From CAZTCJ01 sp964612085 (GTDB lineage: Bacteria; Pseudomonadota; Alphaproteobacteria; JAJFIK01): DNA of 32,212 nt. The DNA lies in NCBI GenBank assembly GCA_964612085.1, contig CAZTCJ010000038.1, positions 1 through 32,212 of the forward strand. The letters run 5' to 3'. How positions within the stretch are numbered: position 1 is the first letter of the stretch; every line of letters starts with the position of its first letter. Of this stretch, positions 23,847 to 32,175 are shown in pieces. The position numbers and the translations under genes are program-made. The notes beneath the pieces are model-generated. The model made no database searches, was not told the DNA's origin, and saw nothing but the letters and a program-made list of their open reading frames with translations.

Positions 23847-24929
23847 ATGTCGGACGATCAGGACGACAGTCAGAAGACAGAAGACCCGACGGACCAGCGC
23901 CTGCGCGACGCCATCAAGAAGGGCGACGTGGCCAAAAGCCAGGAAGTGACGGCGCTGGCCGTGCTGCTGGCGGCTACGGGCGTGCTTCTTGCGGCCTCCG
24001 GCATGATCGCGCAGGGCCTGAGCGCGCGGCTCGTGATGTTTTTCGAGCGTCCCCATACGATTCCGCTCGACCCCGGCGGTGCGGCAGACCTGTTCGTGAC
24101 CCTGTGCTGGACGCTTCTGATGGCGCTCGCCATCCCGTTCGCGGCGTTCGTCTTCGCAGGGATCGCGGGCAATGTGATCCAGCATGCGCCCGTCTTCACC
24201 GCCGAGAAGATGAAACCCGAACTGAAGAAGATCTCGCCCATTGGCGGCTTCAAGCGCATGTTCGGGCCCCAAGGCTGGGTCAACCTGCTCAAAGGCGTGG
24301 CCAAGATCGTGGTGATCGGCGCGGTGATCGGCATGGTCGTGTGGCCGGACCGGGGATTGCTCCTGGTGCTGATGCAGGAAGAGCCCGCGCGTCTCATGGA
24401 AGGGCTGAAGGATCACACGGTGTGGGTTTTCGGCGCCTCCTGCGCGGTGCTGGTCGTCATTGCCGCCGCGGATATGGCCTGGCAGAACCATTCGCGCATG
24501 AAACGGCTGCGCATGACCCGCCAGCAGGTCAAGGACGAGCACAAGCAGCAGGAAGGCGATCCCCAGGTTAAAGGCAAGCTGCGCCAGATCCGGATGGAGC
24601 GCGGGCGCAAGCGCATGATGGCCGCCGTGCCCGACGCTACCGTCGTTCTCGCCAACCCGACACATTATGCCGTGGCGCTCAAATACGAATCAGACACAAT
24701 GCAAGCGCCGCTTTGTGTGGCGAAAGGCGTGGATGCTGTCGCGTTCCGGATTCGGCGGATCGCAGAGGAGCACAATGTACCTGTCGTGGAAAATCCGCCC
24801 TTGGCGCGGGTGCTTCATGCCACGGTTGAGATCGACGAGCCGGTGCCGCCCGAGCACTATAAGGCCGTCGCACAAGTCATCGGATATGTCTGGCGCCTTA
24901 AAGGCCGGCTGGGGGCCGGAGCGCGCTAG
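23847..24929 (+). CDS. flhB: Flagellar export switch protein FlhB
   Basis: FlhB controls the switch of export specificity from rod/hook to filament substrates. The 360-residue protein has an acidic N-terminus (DDSQKTEDPTDQRLRDAIKK), four membrane segments and a cytoplasmic domain. The self-cleavage motif NPTH is at residues 270-273, in VVLANPTHYAVALKY. The C-terminal VENPPLARVLHATVEIDEPV, PPEHYKAVAQVIGYVW is typical. It lies 9 bases after fliR and leads into cckA. Confidence 0.97.
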   Translation: MSDDQDDSQKTEDPTDQRLRDAIKKGDVAKSQEVTALAVLLAATGVLLAASGMIAQGLSARLVMFFERPHTIPLDPGGAADLFVTLCWTLLMALAIPFAAFVFAGIAGNVIQHAPVFTAEKMKPELKKISPIGGFKRMFGPQGWVNLLKGVAKIVVIGAVIGMVVWPDRGLLLVLMQEEPARLMEGLKDHTVWVFGASCAVLVVIAAADMAWQNHSRMKRLRMTRQQVKDEHKQQEGDPQVKGKLRQIRMERGRKRMMAAVPDATVVLANPTHYAVALKYESDTMQAPLCVAKGVDAVAFRIRRIAEEHNVPVVENPPLARVLHATVEIDEPVPPEHYKAVAQVIGYVWRLKGRLGAGAR

Positions 24930-24980
24930 TCCTCCCGGTCCTCGTCCGTGTCGTGACGGTCTCCGCCTGAGTGAGTTTTG

Positions 24981-27599
24981 GTGTCAATCAACGCGGGAGC
25001 CCATTGGGGCGGCGGTTCGCGCGGCACAAGCGAGTTTGCGGTCATGATGAAGAAGATGGCACTGCGCGGACCCGGCGGCTTGGCGCCTGTCAGCCCGACC
25101 CTAGGCGCACAGCTCCAGCGGCATCTGCCGGGGATCGTGGCGGTGTTGTTCGGTTTGAGCGGCGCGGCCGCCGTGACGGCCGTGCTGGCCCCGGGATTGC
25201 CCGCGCTCATCTTCCTGGGCGGCGCGACGGCGGTGGGCCTCGTGGTGGTTTACGGCTTTGCCACCGGCGCGCTCTCGAACGCGGCCCCGCCGCAGCTCGG
25301 CGATCTGGCCTTGCGGGTCATGGAAGACGCGCCGGAAGCCTATCTGGTGACCCGGCGTGATGGCTCCGTCGTCTTCGCCAATATGGCCTATCGTCAGTTG
25401 ACCGCCTTTCTGGGCGCGGACAAGCCCTTGCCCTTGGAGCGGCTGCTGGCCGATCAGGACGAGGCGGCCCAGGCCCTTTACAAGCTCGCGCGGGCGGCCC
25501 GCGACGGCGGCGAGGCCCATGACGATCTGCCGGTCACCGTCCAGGGCGGCGCGCTCACCTGGCTGCGCGTGGAAGTGCGGCCTGTCTCCGGCTTCCGCCA
25601 GCGCATGCTGTGGCGCATCATCGACAAGGGGCCCGAGCGTGAAGCGGGCGAGGTGAAACAGGCGCTCCAGGTGGAGCGGGACGGCCTCATCCGCGCCCTC
25701 GATCATCTGCCCGTGGGGCTGTTGACCTTCGACAGCGCGGGCGAGGTGATCTGGGCCAACCGGACGCTCGCTCTGCTCAGCGGCATGGCCGGGCATGCCC
25801 TGGAAGGCGCGTCGCTCGAACGCATTTTCATGGGCGCCATGGATGCGATCCGCGACCGGCTGCGCCAGGCCGCCCAGGACGGAGTGTCCGTCGAACTGGC
25901 CTTGCGCCGCAAGGGCGACGGCAAGGGTGAGGACGAACCCCTGCGGGTCTGGGTGCGGGCCCGCACGGATGTGGCGGCGGATGCCAGCCCCGTGCTCCAT
26001 CTGGCCCTGTGGCCGCGCATCGGCGATACGCCGCGGGATGAAGATCTGCCCGCCAACAGTCTGGCCGAATTCCTGGAACATGCGCCGATCGGTGTCCTGA
26101 TCCTGGACGAGGAAGGGGCGATCCGGCTGGCCAATCCGGCCATGCGCCATCTGATTGAGGATATCGACGCCAATGCGGAGACCGTGGAGGATCTGATCGC
26201 GGGCGAGGATCGGGACTCGCTATCGTCTCTGGTGCGCCAGTTGCGCGCCGATGGTTCCGACCGGGATGGCATCGAGGTCAAGCTCGCCGTGTCCGAGGCG
26301 CAAGGCGGGCCGCGCAGCGCCCAGATTTTCGTCAGCCGGCTCGATCCGGTGCCGGGCGGGGCGGGCCATCTGATCCTTTATTTCGTGGACAAGACCCACC
26401 AGAAGGCGCTCGAACAGCAGCTCCGCCAGGATCAGAAAATGCAGGCCATCGGCCAGCTCGCGGGCGGCGTGGCGCATGATTTCAACAATCTGCTGACCGC
26501 CATTATCGGCTTCTGCGATCTGCTGGCCGCGCGCCATCCGGCGGGCGATCCGTCCTTCGCCGACGTCAATCAGATCAAGCAGAACGCGCTTCGCGCCGCC
26601 AATCTGACCCGGCAATTGCTGGCCTTCTCCCGACGCCAGACGCTGCGGCCCAAGGTTCTTCAGCTCACCGATGTTCTGGCGGACCTGTCGATCCTGCTGC
26701 GCCGCCTGATCGGCGAGAAGATCACGCTCGATATCCAGCACAATCGCGATCTGGGGCTTGTGAAAGCCGACCAGGGGCAGCTTGAACAGGTGATCACCAA
26801 TCTGGTGGTCAATGCCCGCGACGCCATGGCCGAAGGCGGCACCGTCGAGGTCAAGACGGCCAATGTGCAGGGGGCGGACATCAATGCCCGCGCGCCGAAA
26901 GCAGGGCCGGAACGGGCCAGGCTCAACGACGGTCCTTATGTGGAAATCACCGTCGCCGATACGGGCTGCGGCATTCCGCCGGAAAATCTCGTGCGCATCT
27001 TCGATCCGTTCTTCACGACGAAGGCGGAGGAAGGGGTCGGCAAGGGCACCGGGCTGGGGCTCGCCACGGTCTACGGCATCATCCAGCAGACCGGCGGCGT
27101 CATCCATGTGGACAGCGAAGTGGGCAAGGGCACGGCCTTCCGGATCTATCTGCCGCAAGCGGATGAAGAGCCCGAAGCCGAAGCGCCCAAGGCCACCGAA
27201 CCGCCCGCCAAGCCGCGCGATCTGACCGGCAACGGCACCGTGCTTCTGGTCGAGGACGAGGACGCGGTCCGCACCTTCGCCTCGCGGGCGCTGGCGTCAC
27301 GGGGCTACACGGTGCTGGAGGCCGCCGATGGCGAAGCGGCCTTGAGCGTGGCGGGCGACCACGACGGCACCATCGACATCGTCGTCTCCGATGTGGTCAT
27401 GCCGGGCATGGACGGCCCGACCATGGTAAATAAGTTGAAAACGGAGCGTCCGGACACTAAGATCGTGTTTATCTCCGGCTATGCGGAGAGCGCTTTCCAG
27501 AAAAGCGACGACAAGCCGGACGATTTCCACTTCCTGCCCAAACCCTTCACGCTCAAGCAGCTCGCGCAAACCGTGAAGGACGTTCTGTCGGCGGCTTAG
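24981..27599 (+). CDS. cckA: CckA-type hybrid histidine kinase
   Basis: CckA phosphorylates CtrA through ChpT and so sets the early flagellar and cell-cycle programme. The protein has 872 residues from GTG 24981; TTG 24978 and ATG 25044 are alternative starts. Two membrane segments (about residues 45-95) precede PAS-like domains. The HisKA H-box is LAGGVAHDFNNLLTAIIGF, with His499. HATPase boxes are NLVVNARDAM, DTGCGIPPEN and GKGTGLGLATVYGI. The receiver domain has VLLVEDEDAVR, Asp804 in VSDVVMPGMDGP, and KPF. The domain order matches CckA. It follows flhB by 51 bases and probably shares the fliQ promoter. Confidence 0.9.
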   Translation: MSINAGAHWGGGSRGTSEFAVMMKKMALRGPGGLAPVSPTLGAQLQRHLPGIVAVLFGLSGAAAVTAVLAPGLPALIFLGGATAVGLVVVYGFATGALSNAAPPQLGDLALRVMEDAPEAYLVTRRDGSVVFANMAYRQLTAFLGADKPLPLERLLADQDEAAQALYKLARAARDGGEAHDDLPVTVQGGALTWLRVEVRPVSGFRQRMLWRIIDKGPEREAGEVKQALQVERDGLIRALDHLPVGLLTFDSAGEVIWANRTLALLSGMAGHALEGASLERIFMGAMDAIRDRLRQAAQDGVSVELALRRKGDGKGEDEPLRVWVRARTDVAADASPVLHLALWPRIGDTPRDEDLPANSLAEFLEHAPIGVLILDEEGAIRLANPAMRHLIEDIDANAETVEDLIAGEDRDSLSSLVRQLRADGSDRDGIEVKLAVSEAQGGPRSAQIFVSRLDPVPGGAGHLILYFVDKTHQKALEQQLRQDQKMQAIGQLAGGVAHDFNNLLTAIIGFCDLLAARHPAGDPSFADVNQIKQNALRAANLTRQLLAFSRRQTLRPKVLQLTDVLADLSILLRRLIGEKITLDIQHNRDLGLVKADQGQLEQVITNLVVNARDAMAEGGTVEVKTANVQGADINARAPKAGPERARLNDGPYVEITVADTGCGIPPENLVRIFDPFFTTKAEEGVGKGTGLGLATVYGIIQQTGGVIHVDSEVGKGTAFRIYLPQADEEPEAEAPKATEPPAKPRDLTGNGTVLLVEDEDAVRTFASRALASRGYTVLEAADGEAALSVAGDHDGTIDIVVSDVVMPGMDGPTMVNKLKTERPDTKIVFISGYAESAFQKSDDKPDDFHFLPKPFTLKQLAQTVKDVLSAA

Positions 27600-27711
27600 A
27601 GGCCGCCCGGCGCTCGGGAGAGGGGACAGGTTTTTTCAGGGGATCCATAGGGCGTTTCGGCCAGTGCGTGGCCGGCGCCCGTTCGTTCTCACTCACAGCG
27701 GGAGAAGGCCC

Positions 27712-27963
27712 ATGGCTTTTTTGCGCAAGAAGAAAGAGTCCGCGGCCGGCAGTGTTCCCGATAGTGCTCCCGATACGGAGCGGCTGCCGCCCTTGTGGTT
27801 CGAGATCTACAAAGTGGCTCCGCGCAAATGGCGCTGGCGGCTGAAGATTTCCGATGTCACGGTGATCGCGGAAAGCCCCAAGGCCTTCAACACCAAGAAG
27901 GCGACGCGGGAAAGCATCGGCAAGATCCGCTCCACGGTGGACGCGCCGATCATCGATGCGTGA
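27712..27963 (+). CDS. Small DUF1508 (YegP-like) protein
   Basis: The 83-residue protein starts at ATG 27712 behind GGGAGAAGG; the longer frame from 27664 is not needed. After a basic and Ser/Pro-rich N-terminus, PLWFEIYKVAPRKWRWRLK, VTVIAESPKAFNTKKATRES and IGKIRSTVDAPIID match one DUF1508 beta-beta-beta-alpha unit, of the kind found in E. coli YegP. Function is unknown. The gene lies 112 bases after cckA and ends just before palindromic repeat copy C. Confidence 0.65.
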   Translation: MAFLRKKKESAAGSVPDSAPDTERLPPLWFEIYKVAPRKWRWRLKISDVTVIAESPKAFNTKKATRESIGKIRSTVDAPIIDA

Positions 27964-27970
27964 GCGGGTC

Positions 27971-28103
27971 CTTTTTGGAAATGCGCCGGAAGACGCATAT
28001 CAAGATGCTTGGCCAGCCCGCTCCCCCTCCCGACCGGCCAATGAGGGTACCCTTGTGGGTGGTCGGGAGGGGGAGCGGGCTGGTGGTGCCAATTCCCAAA
28101 AAG
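27971..28103. repeat. Long palindromic dispersed repeat, copy C
   Basis: The same perfect 23-bp arms as copy A lie at 28013-28035 and 28061-28083, with AGGGTACCCTT in the loop. An outer stem CTTTTTGG (27971-27978) with CCAAAAAG (28096-28103) encloses the whole. The local hairpin seen in copy A is decayed to about 5 bp. It sits between the convergent DUF1508 and sulfotransferase genes, starting 7 bases after the DUF1508 stop. Confidence 0.85.
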
Positions 28104-28113
28104 ACTCTGAGGG

Positions 28114-28752
28114 TTACTCCCGCCTAATGAATGCGCAGGCATCCTCGAAATTGCCTGCCAGATCCTCCAGGCCGCAATAGGCGATGACGCGCTTCATCGT
28201 GGTTTCCGTGTCCTGCACCAGATCCCTGTGGCTCACCGCCAGATAGCTGGTGCCGGTCTGTTGCAGGTCGAAAAAGGTCCGGGCATAGACCGGCTTTGCG
28301 CCTTTCTGACCCAGATGCTCCAGCCATTTGCGCCGCCGGCGGCTCGCCTCGATCTGCTGGATCGGCCGCGTCACGATGACGATCTTGGTCTTGTCCATGT
28401 CGAAGGCCTGCACGAAATGGCTCATGACCAGGCCGACGCCGGGGAATTTCAGAACCGTGCGGCGCGGCCGGTCCCCGGGCCAGGCGCCGTATTTCCCTGC
28501 GTCCATGTCGGCGGCGAACTGTTTCAGCGCCGGGATCAGGCCGTCGATCTTGTCCGGTCGCACAGTGAGATTCATCTCGTCCACATAGGTCAAGATCAGC
28601 TCACGGAACGGTTTATGCTCAAAGGTGTTGGGCGTGCGCTCGTCATTCACATGCAGATGCGGCTCGAACGCCGTCACGCCCAGCCTGGCGAGCGCACCCG
28701 TCAAGGCCGTGGTGCCGCTGCCCCAGGCGCCGCCGACAAAGATCGTTTCCAC
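28114..28752 (-). CDS. Sulfotransferase-like P-loop protein
   Basis: From GTG 28752 (GGGGG upstream) the protein has 212 residues. The N-terminal ETIFVGGAWGSGTTALTGAL is a PAPS-type 5'-phosphosulfate loop. The 3'-phosphate region appears as KIVIVTRPIQQIEASRRRRK, with Arg and Ser as in sulfotransferases. The C-terminus has VSHRDLVQDTETTMKRVIAY, the usual position-recognition helix. It probably transfers sulfate from PAPS, or is a related nucleotide-binding enzyme. It follows the TPR-glycosyltransferase gene by 45 bases on the same strand, so the two likely form an operon that modifies a shared acceptor. The acceptor is unknown. Confidence 0.7.
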   Translation of the reverse strand: METIFVGGAWGSGTTALTGALARLGVTAFEPHLHVNDERTPNTFEHKPFRELILTYVDEMNLTVRPDKIDGLIPALKQFAADMDAGKYGAWPGDRPRRTVLKFPGVGLVMSHFVQAFDMDKTKIVIVTRPIQQIEASRRRRKWLEHLGQKGAKPVYARTFFDLQQTGTSYLAVSHRDLVQDTETTMKRVIAYCGLEDLAGNFEDACAFIRRE

Positions 28753-28797
28753 AAAAAGCCCCCGTCTCAACCAGGCACGCCCGTAGCGCCCTTCTCT

Positions 28798-30579
28798 TTA
28801 CACAGCATCGAACGATTCGGGCTTGAGCCCGGCGCGCGAGCGTTCGGTCATGATCTCCAGCGCCCGTTCGAATTCCCGCACATAGCGCTTGCCGTCGAAC
28901 AGGCGCGTGCGCGTCTTCATGACATTGATATGGGCCTTCACCTTGGCCCGTAAATCCGCATCGAGCGCCAGCTTGACCACGATATCCTCGTAAGCCTCCA
29001 GGCTCGGGGCGACAAAGGCCTCCAGCCCCAGACGCCGGAGCAGGCCTTCGGCGAAGCGCGTGGCCATGGGCTTGGAGGACATGGTCACCACCGGAACGTC
29101 CTGATACAGAACGTCGCTCAAGGTGGTGTGGCCGTTCAAGGGGAAAGTGTCGAGAAAGACATCGGCGAAGGCCAGCCGGCACAGGTGGTCGTGCTGGGGC
29201 ACGGAGGGCGCCATGATCACCCGGTCCGGGCCGAAACCCCGGTCCGCGAACACTTTTTCCAGATTGGCGGCGGATAAAGGCGTATAGGCCCACAGCCATA
29301 GCACCGCATTGGGCACCCGTTTCAGGATCGCCGCCCAGGCATCGGCCATGATCGGCAGGATCTTCGTGGACTGATGAAAGGCGCACAGCACCACCGCGTC
29401 CTCCGGCAGGCCGAGATCGGCGCGGCTCTTGTAGCGCTCCGAGATCAGCCGCTTGCTGTCGCCGGGAAAGAAGCCGCCGGGCAGGCGCGCTACCGCCTCG
29501 TCGTAATACTGCTCCAGCTCCGGCGGGATCACCAGGCTGTCGGCGATGATGTAGTCGATGTAAGGCGCGCCCATGGTGGCCTGATAGCCCAGCCAGTTGA
29601 CCTGTACGGGCGCGCAGCGCGCCGGGGTCACGTTCTGGCGCGAACTGTTGGCGAAACCGTCCACATCGATCAGCACATCGAGATCGTCCTGGCGGATCGC
29701 CTCGATGGCGGCACGCTGATGAACGCCCGCCAGCGGCACCGTCTTGTGGAACGCTGCCCGGACCTTCTGGGCATAGCTGTTGGGCTCGTCCGTCTCGTAC
29801 GGATAAAGCACCCATTCAAAGCGTGAGCGGTCGTATTGCTCGATCATCTCGCGCATGAGAAAGCCGGTGGCGTGCCGCCGGATGGTGCAGGAAAAGAACC
29901 CCACACGGATCTTGTCCCGGGGCGCGTGCTTGCGCGGGGTCCAGGGCGGAATGTCCTGCACCGTCTTGAGGTTCTGCTTGGCGTGATTGCGGGCGCTGCG
30001 CTGCAATTCCGCCGGATCGATGTAACAGGGAAACAGCACATAAGGATTGAGCGGATCGCCCCGCTCGATGATCTTGGGCACCTGCGCCAGCACCGTCTCG
30101 AAGCCGTCCCAGGTCACGGTGCGCAGCATGGTGTTGATCGCCAATTCCACCATGGGCGCGTAATCGGGCTGGAGCGGCAGGGCGTGCTTGAGCGCTTCCA
30201 GGGTTGCCTCGAACTCTTTTTTGCTGCCGTGCAGCCGCGCCTTGTTGGCCCAGCCCTTGTGGTTTTTCGGATCGATCCGCACACAGGCCGAACAGGCCTC
30301 GAGCGCATCCGTATGCCGCCCCTGGCCCTGATAGGCCATGGCCAGCACCGTATGGGCGTCGGCGTTTTGCGGCTCCAGACGGATCACCTGCTTGGCGTGA
30401 TACTCCATAAGCTGATAATCGTCGTCCTCGAAAGCGAGATCCCGCAGGGTCTTGTGCAGATCCGCATGGGGTGCGTCGTCCCGCTTCAGAAGCTTTTCGC
30501 ACAGGCTGCGCACACGCGTCATGTCGCCTTTGGCGCGCGCCTTTAGCATGGTGTCAACAAGCTCAGCGGTGGTCTGCAC
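28798..30579 (-). CDS. TPR/GT41 (OGT-like) glycosyltransferase, FlmG-like candidate
   Basis: From GTG 30579 the protein has 593 residues. An in-frame ATG at 30708 would add a basic low-complexity tail. Residues about 30-190 are TPR helices (HAKQVIRLEPQNADAHTVLA, GRHTDALEACSACVRIDPKN). The rest is a GT41 fold: VQVNWLGYQATMGAPYIDYI, FHQSTKILPIMADAWAAIL with the catalytic-type Lys near 404, and DTFPLNGHTTLSDVLYQDVP near 475. GT41 enzymes add sugars to protein Ser/Thr. In Caulobacter the bipartite TPR-glycosyltransferase FlmG modifies flagellins, which fits this domain order and the flagellar setting. The acceptor here is inferred, and no flagellin gene lies in the window. Confidence 0.85.
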   Translation of the reverse strand: MQTTAELVDTMLKARAKGDMTRVRSLCEKLLKRDDAPHADLHKTLRDLAFEDDDYQLMEYHAKQVIRLEPQNADAHTVLAMAYQGQGRHTDALEACSACVRIDPKNHKGWANKARLHGSKKEFEATLEALKHALPLQPDYAPMVELAINTMLRTVTWDGFETVLAQVPKIIERGDPLNPYVLFPCYIDPAELQRSARNHAKQNLKTVQDIPPWTPRKHAPRDKIRVGFFSCTIRRHATGFLMREMIEQYDRSRFEWVLYPYETDEPNSYAQKVRAAFHKTVPLAGVHQRAAIEAIRQDDLDVLIDVDGFANSSRQNVTPARCAPVQVNWLGYQATMGAPYIDYIIADSLVIPPELEQYYDEAVARLPGGFFPGDSKRLISERYKSRADLGLPEDAVVLCAFHQSTKILPIMADAWAAILKRVPNAVLWLWAYTPLSAANLEKVFADRGFGPDRVIMAPSVPQHDHLCRLAFADVFLDTFPLNGHTTLSDVLYQDVPVVTMSSKPMATRFAEGLLRRLGLEAFVAPSLEAYEDIVVKLALDADLRAKVKAHINVMKTRTRLFDGKRYVREFERALEIMTERSRAGLKPESFDAV

Positions 30580-30770
30580 GGGGCCGGTCCTGCTTTTGGT
30601 GATGAGGGGCGGACCGAGTCGGCGCCCGCCTTGGCGCGGAGTATGGCCTTTGGCCTTATCCGCGCGCAAGAGAGGGCCGCCGCGCGCCGTGCTATCAACA
30701 GGCGCCATGGGGGATTGTGCTGTTTTAGACCGGCGGAATCGCTCAGACTCCCGGAAAGGGTAGAAGATAT

Positions 30771-31541
30771 ATGGCGCGGAATCTCATGAGACGGGCGGTT
30801 TCCAGTTTGGCGGCGGCGGGGCTCGGGCAGGGCCTGATCGGCACGGTCTGGACCGGTCCGGCCTGGGCGCAAGGACAGACGCCGGCCGGAGAGGCCGTCA
30901 CGGCGCTCTGGGCGATCGCGGTGATCCTGGCGGTGGGCTTCCTCACCGCGGCGCTCGGGCTTTATTACATCTGGCATGCCCTGAAAGAGACGCGGAAGGC
31001 GGTGCGGGGTGCTGCCCGGGTCTCACGGGATGCGGGCGAGGCGGCGGCGGCCGTCAAGCAGGTGGTCTCCAAAGCCCGCCAGGAGCGGGAAGTGGAACAG
31101 CGCGCCTATCTGGGCGCCATGGGCGCTACCATCGAACTGACCGACCGGCCCATGGTCAAAGGCCATATCGTCTTCAAGAACACCGGCCAGTCGCCCGCCC
31201 GGGACGTGGAGTTCCGCTGCTCCTTCGGGGCCAGCGCCCAATCCCGGCCCGACAGCTTCCCCGAGCCCCGCACCAACCCGGCCGAACGCTCCCGCTCGGT
31301 CATGCTGCCGGGCATGCAAACCAAGCAGGTGACGGAGCTGGGCGCCATCGAGATCAACGAGGAGTTCCTGCGCGCGCTCCACCGGGAAGAGATGCACATC
31401 TTCTATTACGGCCGGATCTTGTATGTGGACATCTACGGCGCCAGCCAGGAGACCAAGTTCCGCTTCCAGTTCACCGGCCCGCTTCAGACCGGCCGGCCTT
31501 TGTCCATGTGGGCGTCAGCCGAGGGCAATGAGATCAGTTGA
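30771..31541 (+). CDS. Uncharacterised membrane-anchored protein
   Basis: I do not recognise a named family. The 256-residue protein begins with a possible signal peptide (residues 1-33, ending AWAQ), then a membrane segment at about 46-70 (ALWAIAVILAVGFLTAALGL). A short coiled coil (VSRDAGEAAAAVKQVVSKAR) leads to a beta-rich domain that includes EQRAYLGAMGATIELTDRP and GHIVFKNTGQSPARDVEF. The RAYLG...NTGQSPA pattern recurs in small membrane proteins of proteobacteria with unknown function. It is divergent from the glycosyltransferase gene and followed by a hairpin. Confidence 0.65.
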   Translation: MARNLMRRAVSSLAAAGLGQGLIGTVWTGPAWAQGQTPAGEAVTALWAIAVILAVGFLTAALGLYYIWHALKETRKAVRGAARVSRDAGEAAAAVKQVVSKARQEREVEQRAYLGAMGATIELTDRPMVKGHIVFKNTGQSPARDVEFRCSFGASAQSRPDSFPEPRTNPAERSRSVMLPGMQTKQVTELGAIEINEEFLRALHREEMHIFYYGRILYVDIYGASQETKFRFQFTGPLQTGRPLSMWASAEGNEIS

Positions 31542-31559
31542 GGGGGAAGATCTGAGTGC

Positions 31560-31584
31560 CGGAAGGGGTTTGTAACCCCTTCCG
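31560..31584 (+). terminator. Hairpin after the membrane protein gene
   Basis: A perfect 11-bp stem (CGGAAGGGGTT with AACCCCTTCCG, where the outer pair is C31560-G31584) has a TGT loop and lies 19 bases after the stop. No T-tract follows, so termination efficiency is uncertain. Confidence 0.5.
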
Positions 31585-31748
31585 TTCAGTCATCATCACA
31601 CAATGAGCACGGGCAAGGGGCGTGTTGCAATCGGGCTGTCTGGAGGGGCGGATGACCATCCCAGGGGCCTGGCTCGCGCACACAGTCTTTTGACGGAAGA
31701 ACACCTTCGTTCCGTTCGACTTGGGCGCGCCTGTGTTTCATGACTCTG

Positions 31749-31772
31749 CGGAAGGGGGTACAACCCCTTTCG
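31749..31772 (-). terminator. Hairpin after the VOC protein gene
   Basis: A 9-bp stem with one wobble (CGGAAGGGG with CCCCTTTCG) and a 6-base loop abuts the stop codon of the VOC gene. It closely resembles the hairpin at 31560-31584. The 164 bases between the two hairpins hold no convincing gene. Confidence 0.45.
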
Positions 31773-31773
31773 G

Positions 31774-32175
31774 CTACAGGGCCGGGTTTGCGCAGAAGAG
31801 CGCGACCTTGTTGCCCACGGGATCGCGGAGATAGCCCACATAGAAGTGATCGCTATATGCGGCCCGGAAGCCGGGAGCGCCTTCGTCGGAGCCGCCCGCC
31901 TGAAGACCAGCGGCGTGAAGGGTACGGACCATTGCCTGCGTTTCGGCTTCAAAGGCCGTCATGGAACCGTTGCCGGCAGTCGCCTCTTTCCCGTCATATG
32001 GCTTGCCCACATAGATCGCGGCGGGGCCGTGGGCCCGTCCGGGCCCGTCCGGAAAGGTGAATTCGATGCCGTTCGGCACATCCTTCTTCCTGTACCCGAG
32101 CGGGGTCAGGATGGCCGTGTAGAACCGCCCCGAGAGCGGGATATCGTTGGACCCAATCCTGATGTAGCTCAGCAT
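31774..32175 (-). CDS. VOC (glyoxalase/bleomycin resistance) family protein
   Basis: The 133-residue single-domain protein starts MLSYIRIGSNDIPLSGRFYT with AGGAG upstream. It shows the paired beta-alpha-beta-beta-beta units: RIGSNDIPLSGRFYTAILTP, then FRAAYSDHFYVGYLRDPVGN with KVALFC at the end. The C-terminal YLRDPVGNKVAL is the usual VOC closing motif. Such proteins act as metal-dependent lyases, dioxygenases or binding proteins. The substrate cannot be told. Confidence 0.9.
   Translation of the reverse strand: MLSYIRIGSNDIPLSGRFYTAILTPLGYRKKDVPNGIEFTFPDGPGRAHGPAAIYVGKPYDGKEATAGNGSMTAFEAETQAMVRTLHAAGLQAGGSDEGAPGFRAAYSDHFYVGYLRDPVGNKVALFCANPAL

Noticed and set aside
28643..29815. 390-codon minus-strand frame overlapping the glycosyltransferase
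   Set aside because: Same-strand shifted frame of the GT41 gene, Arg/Gly/Ala-rich with no motif. A frameshift or fusion with the sulfotransferase is not indicated because both true frames are intact.
31596..31952. 118-codon minus-strand frame overlapping the VOC gene end
   Set aside because: Shifted frame of the VOC gene running through the hairpin region, basic and Ser/Pro-rich, without a domain or good ribosome site.
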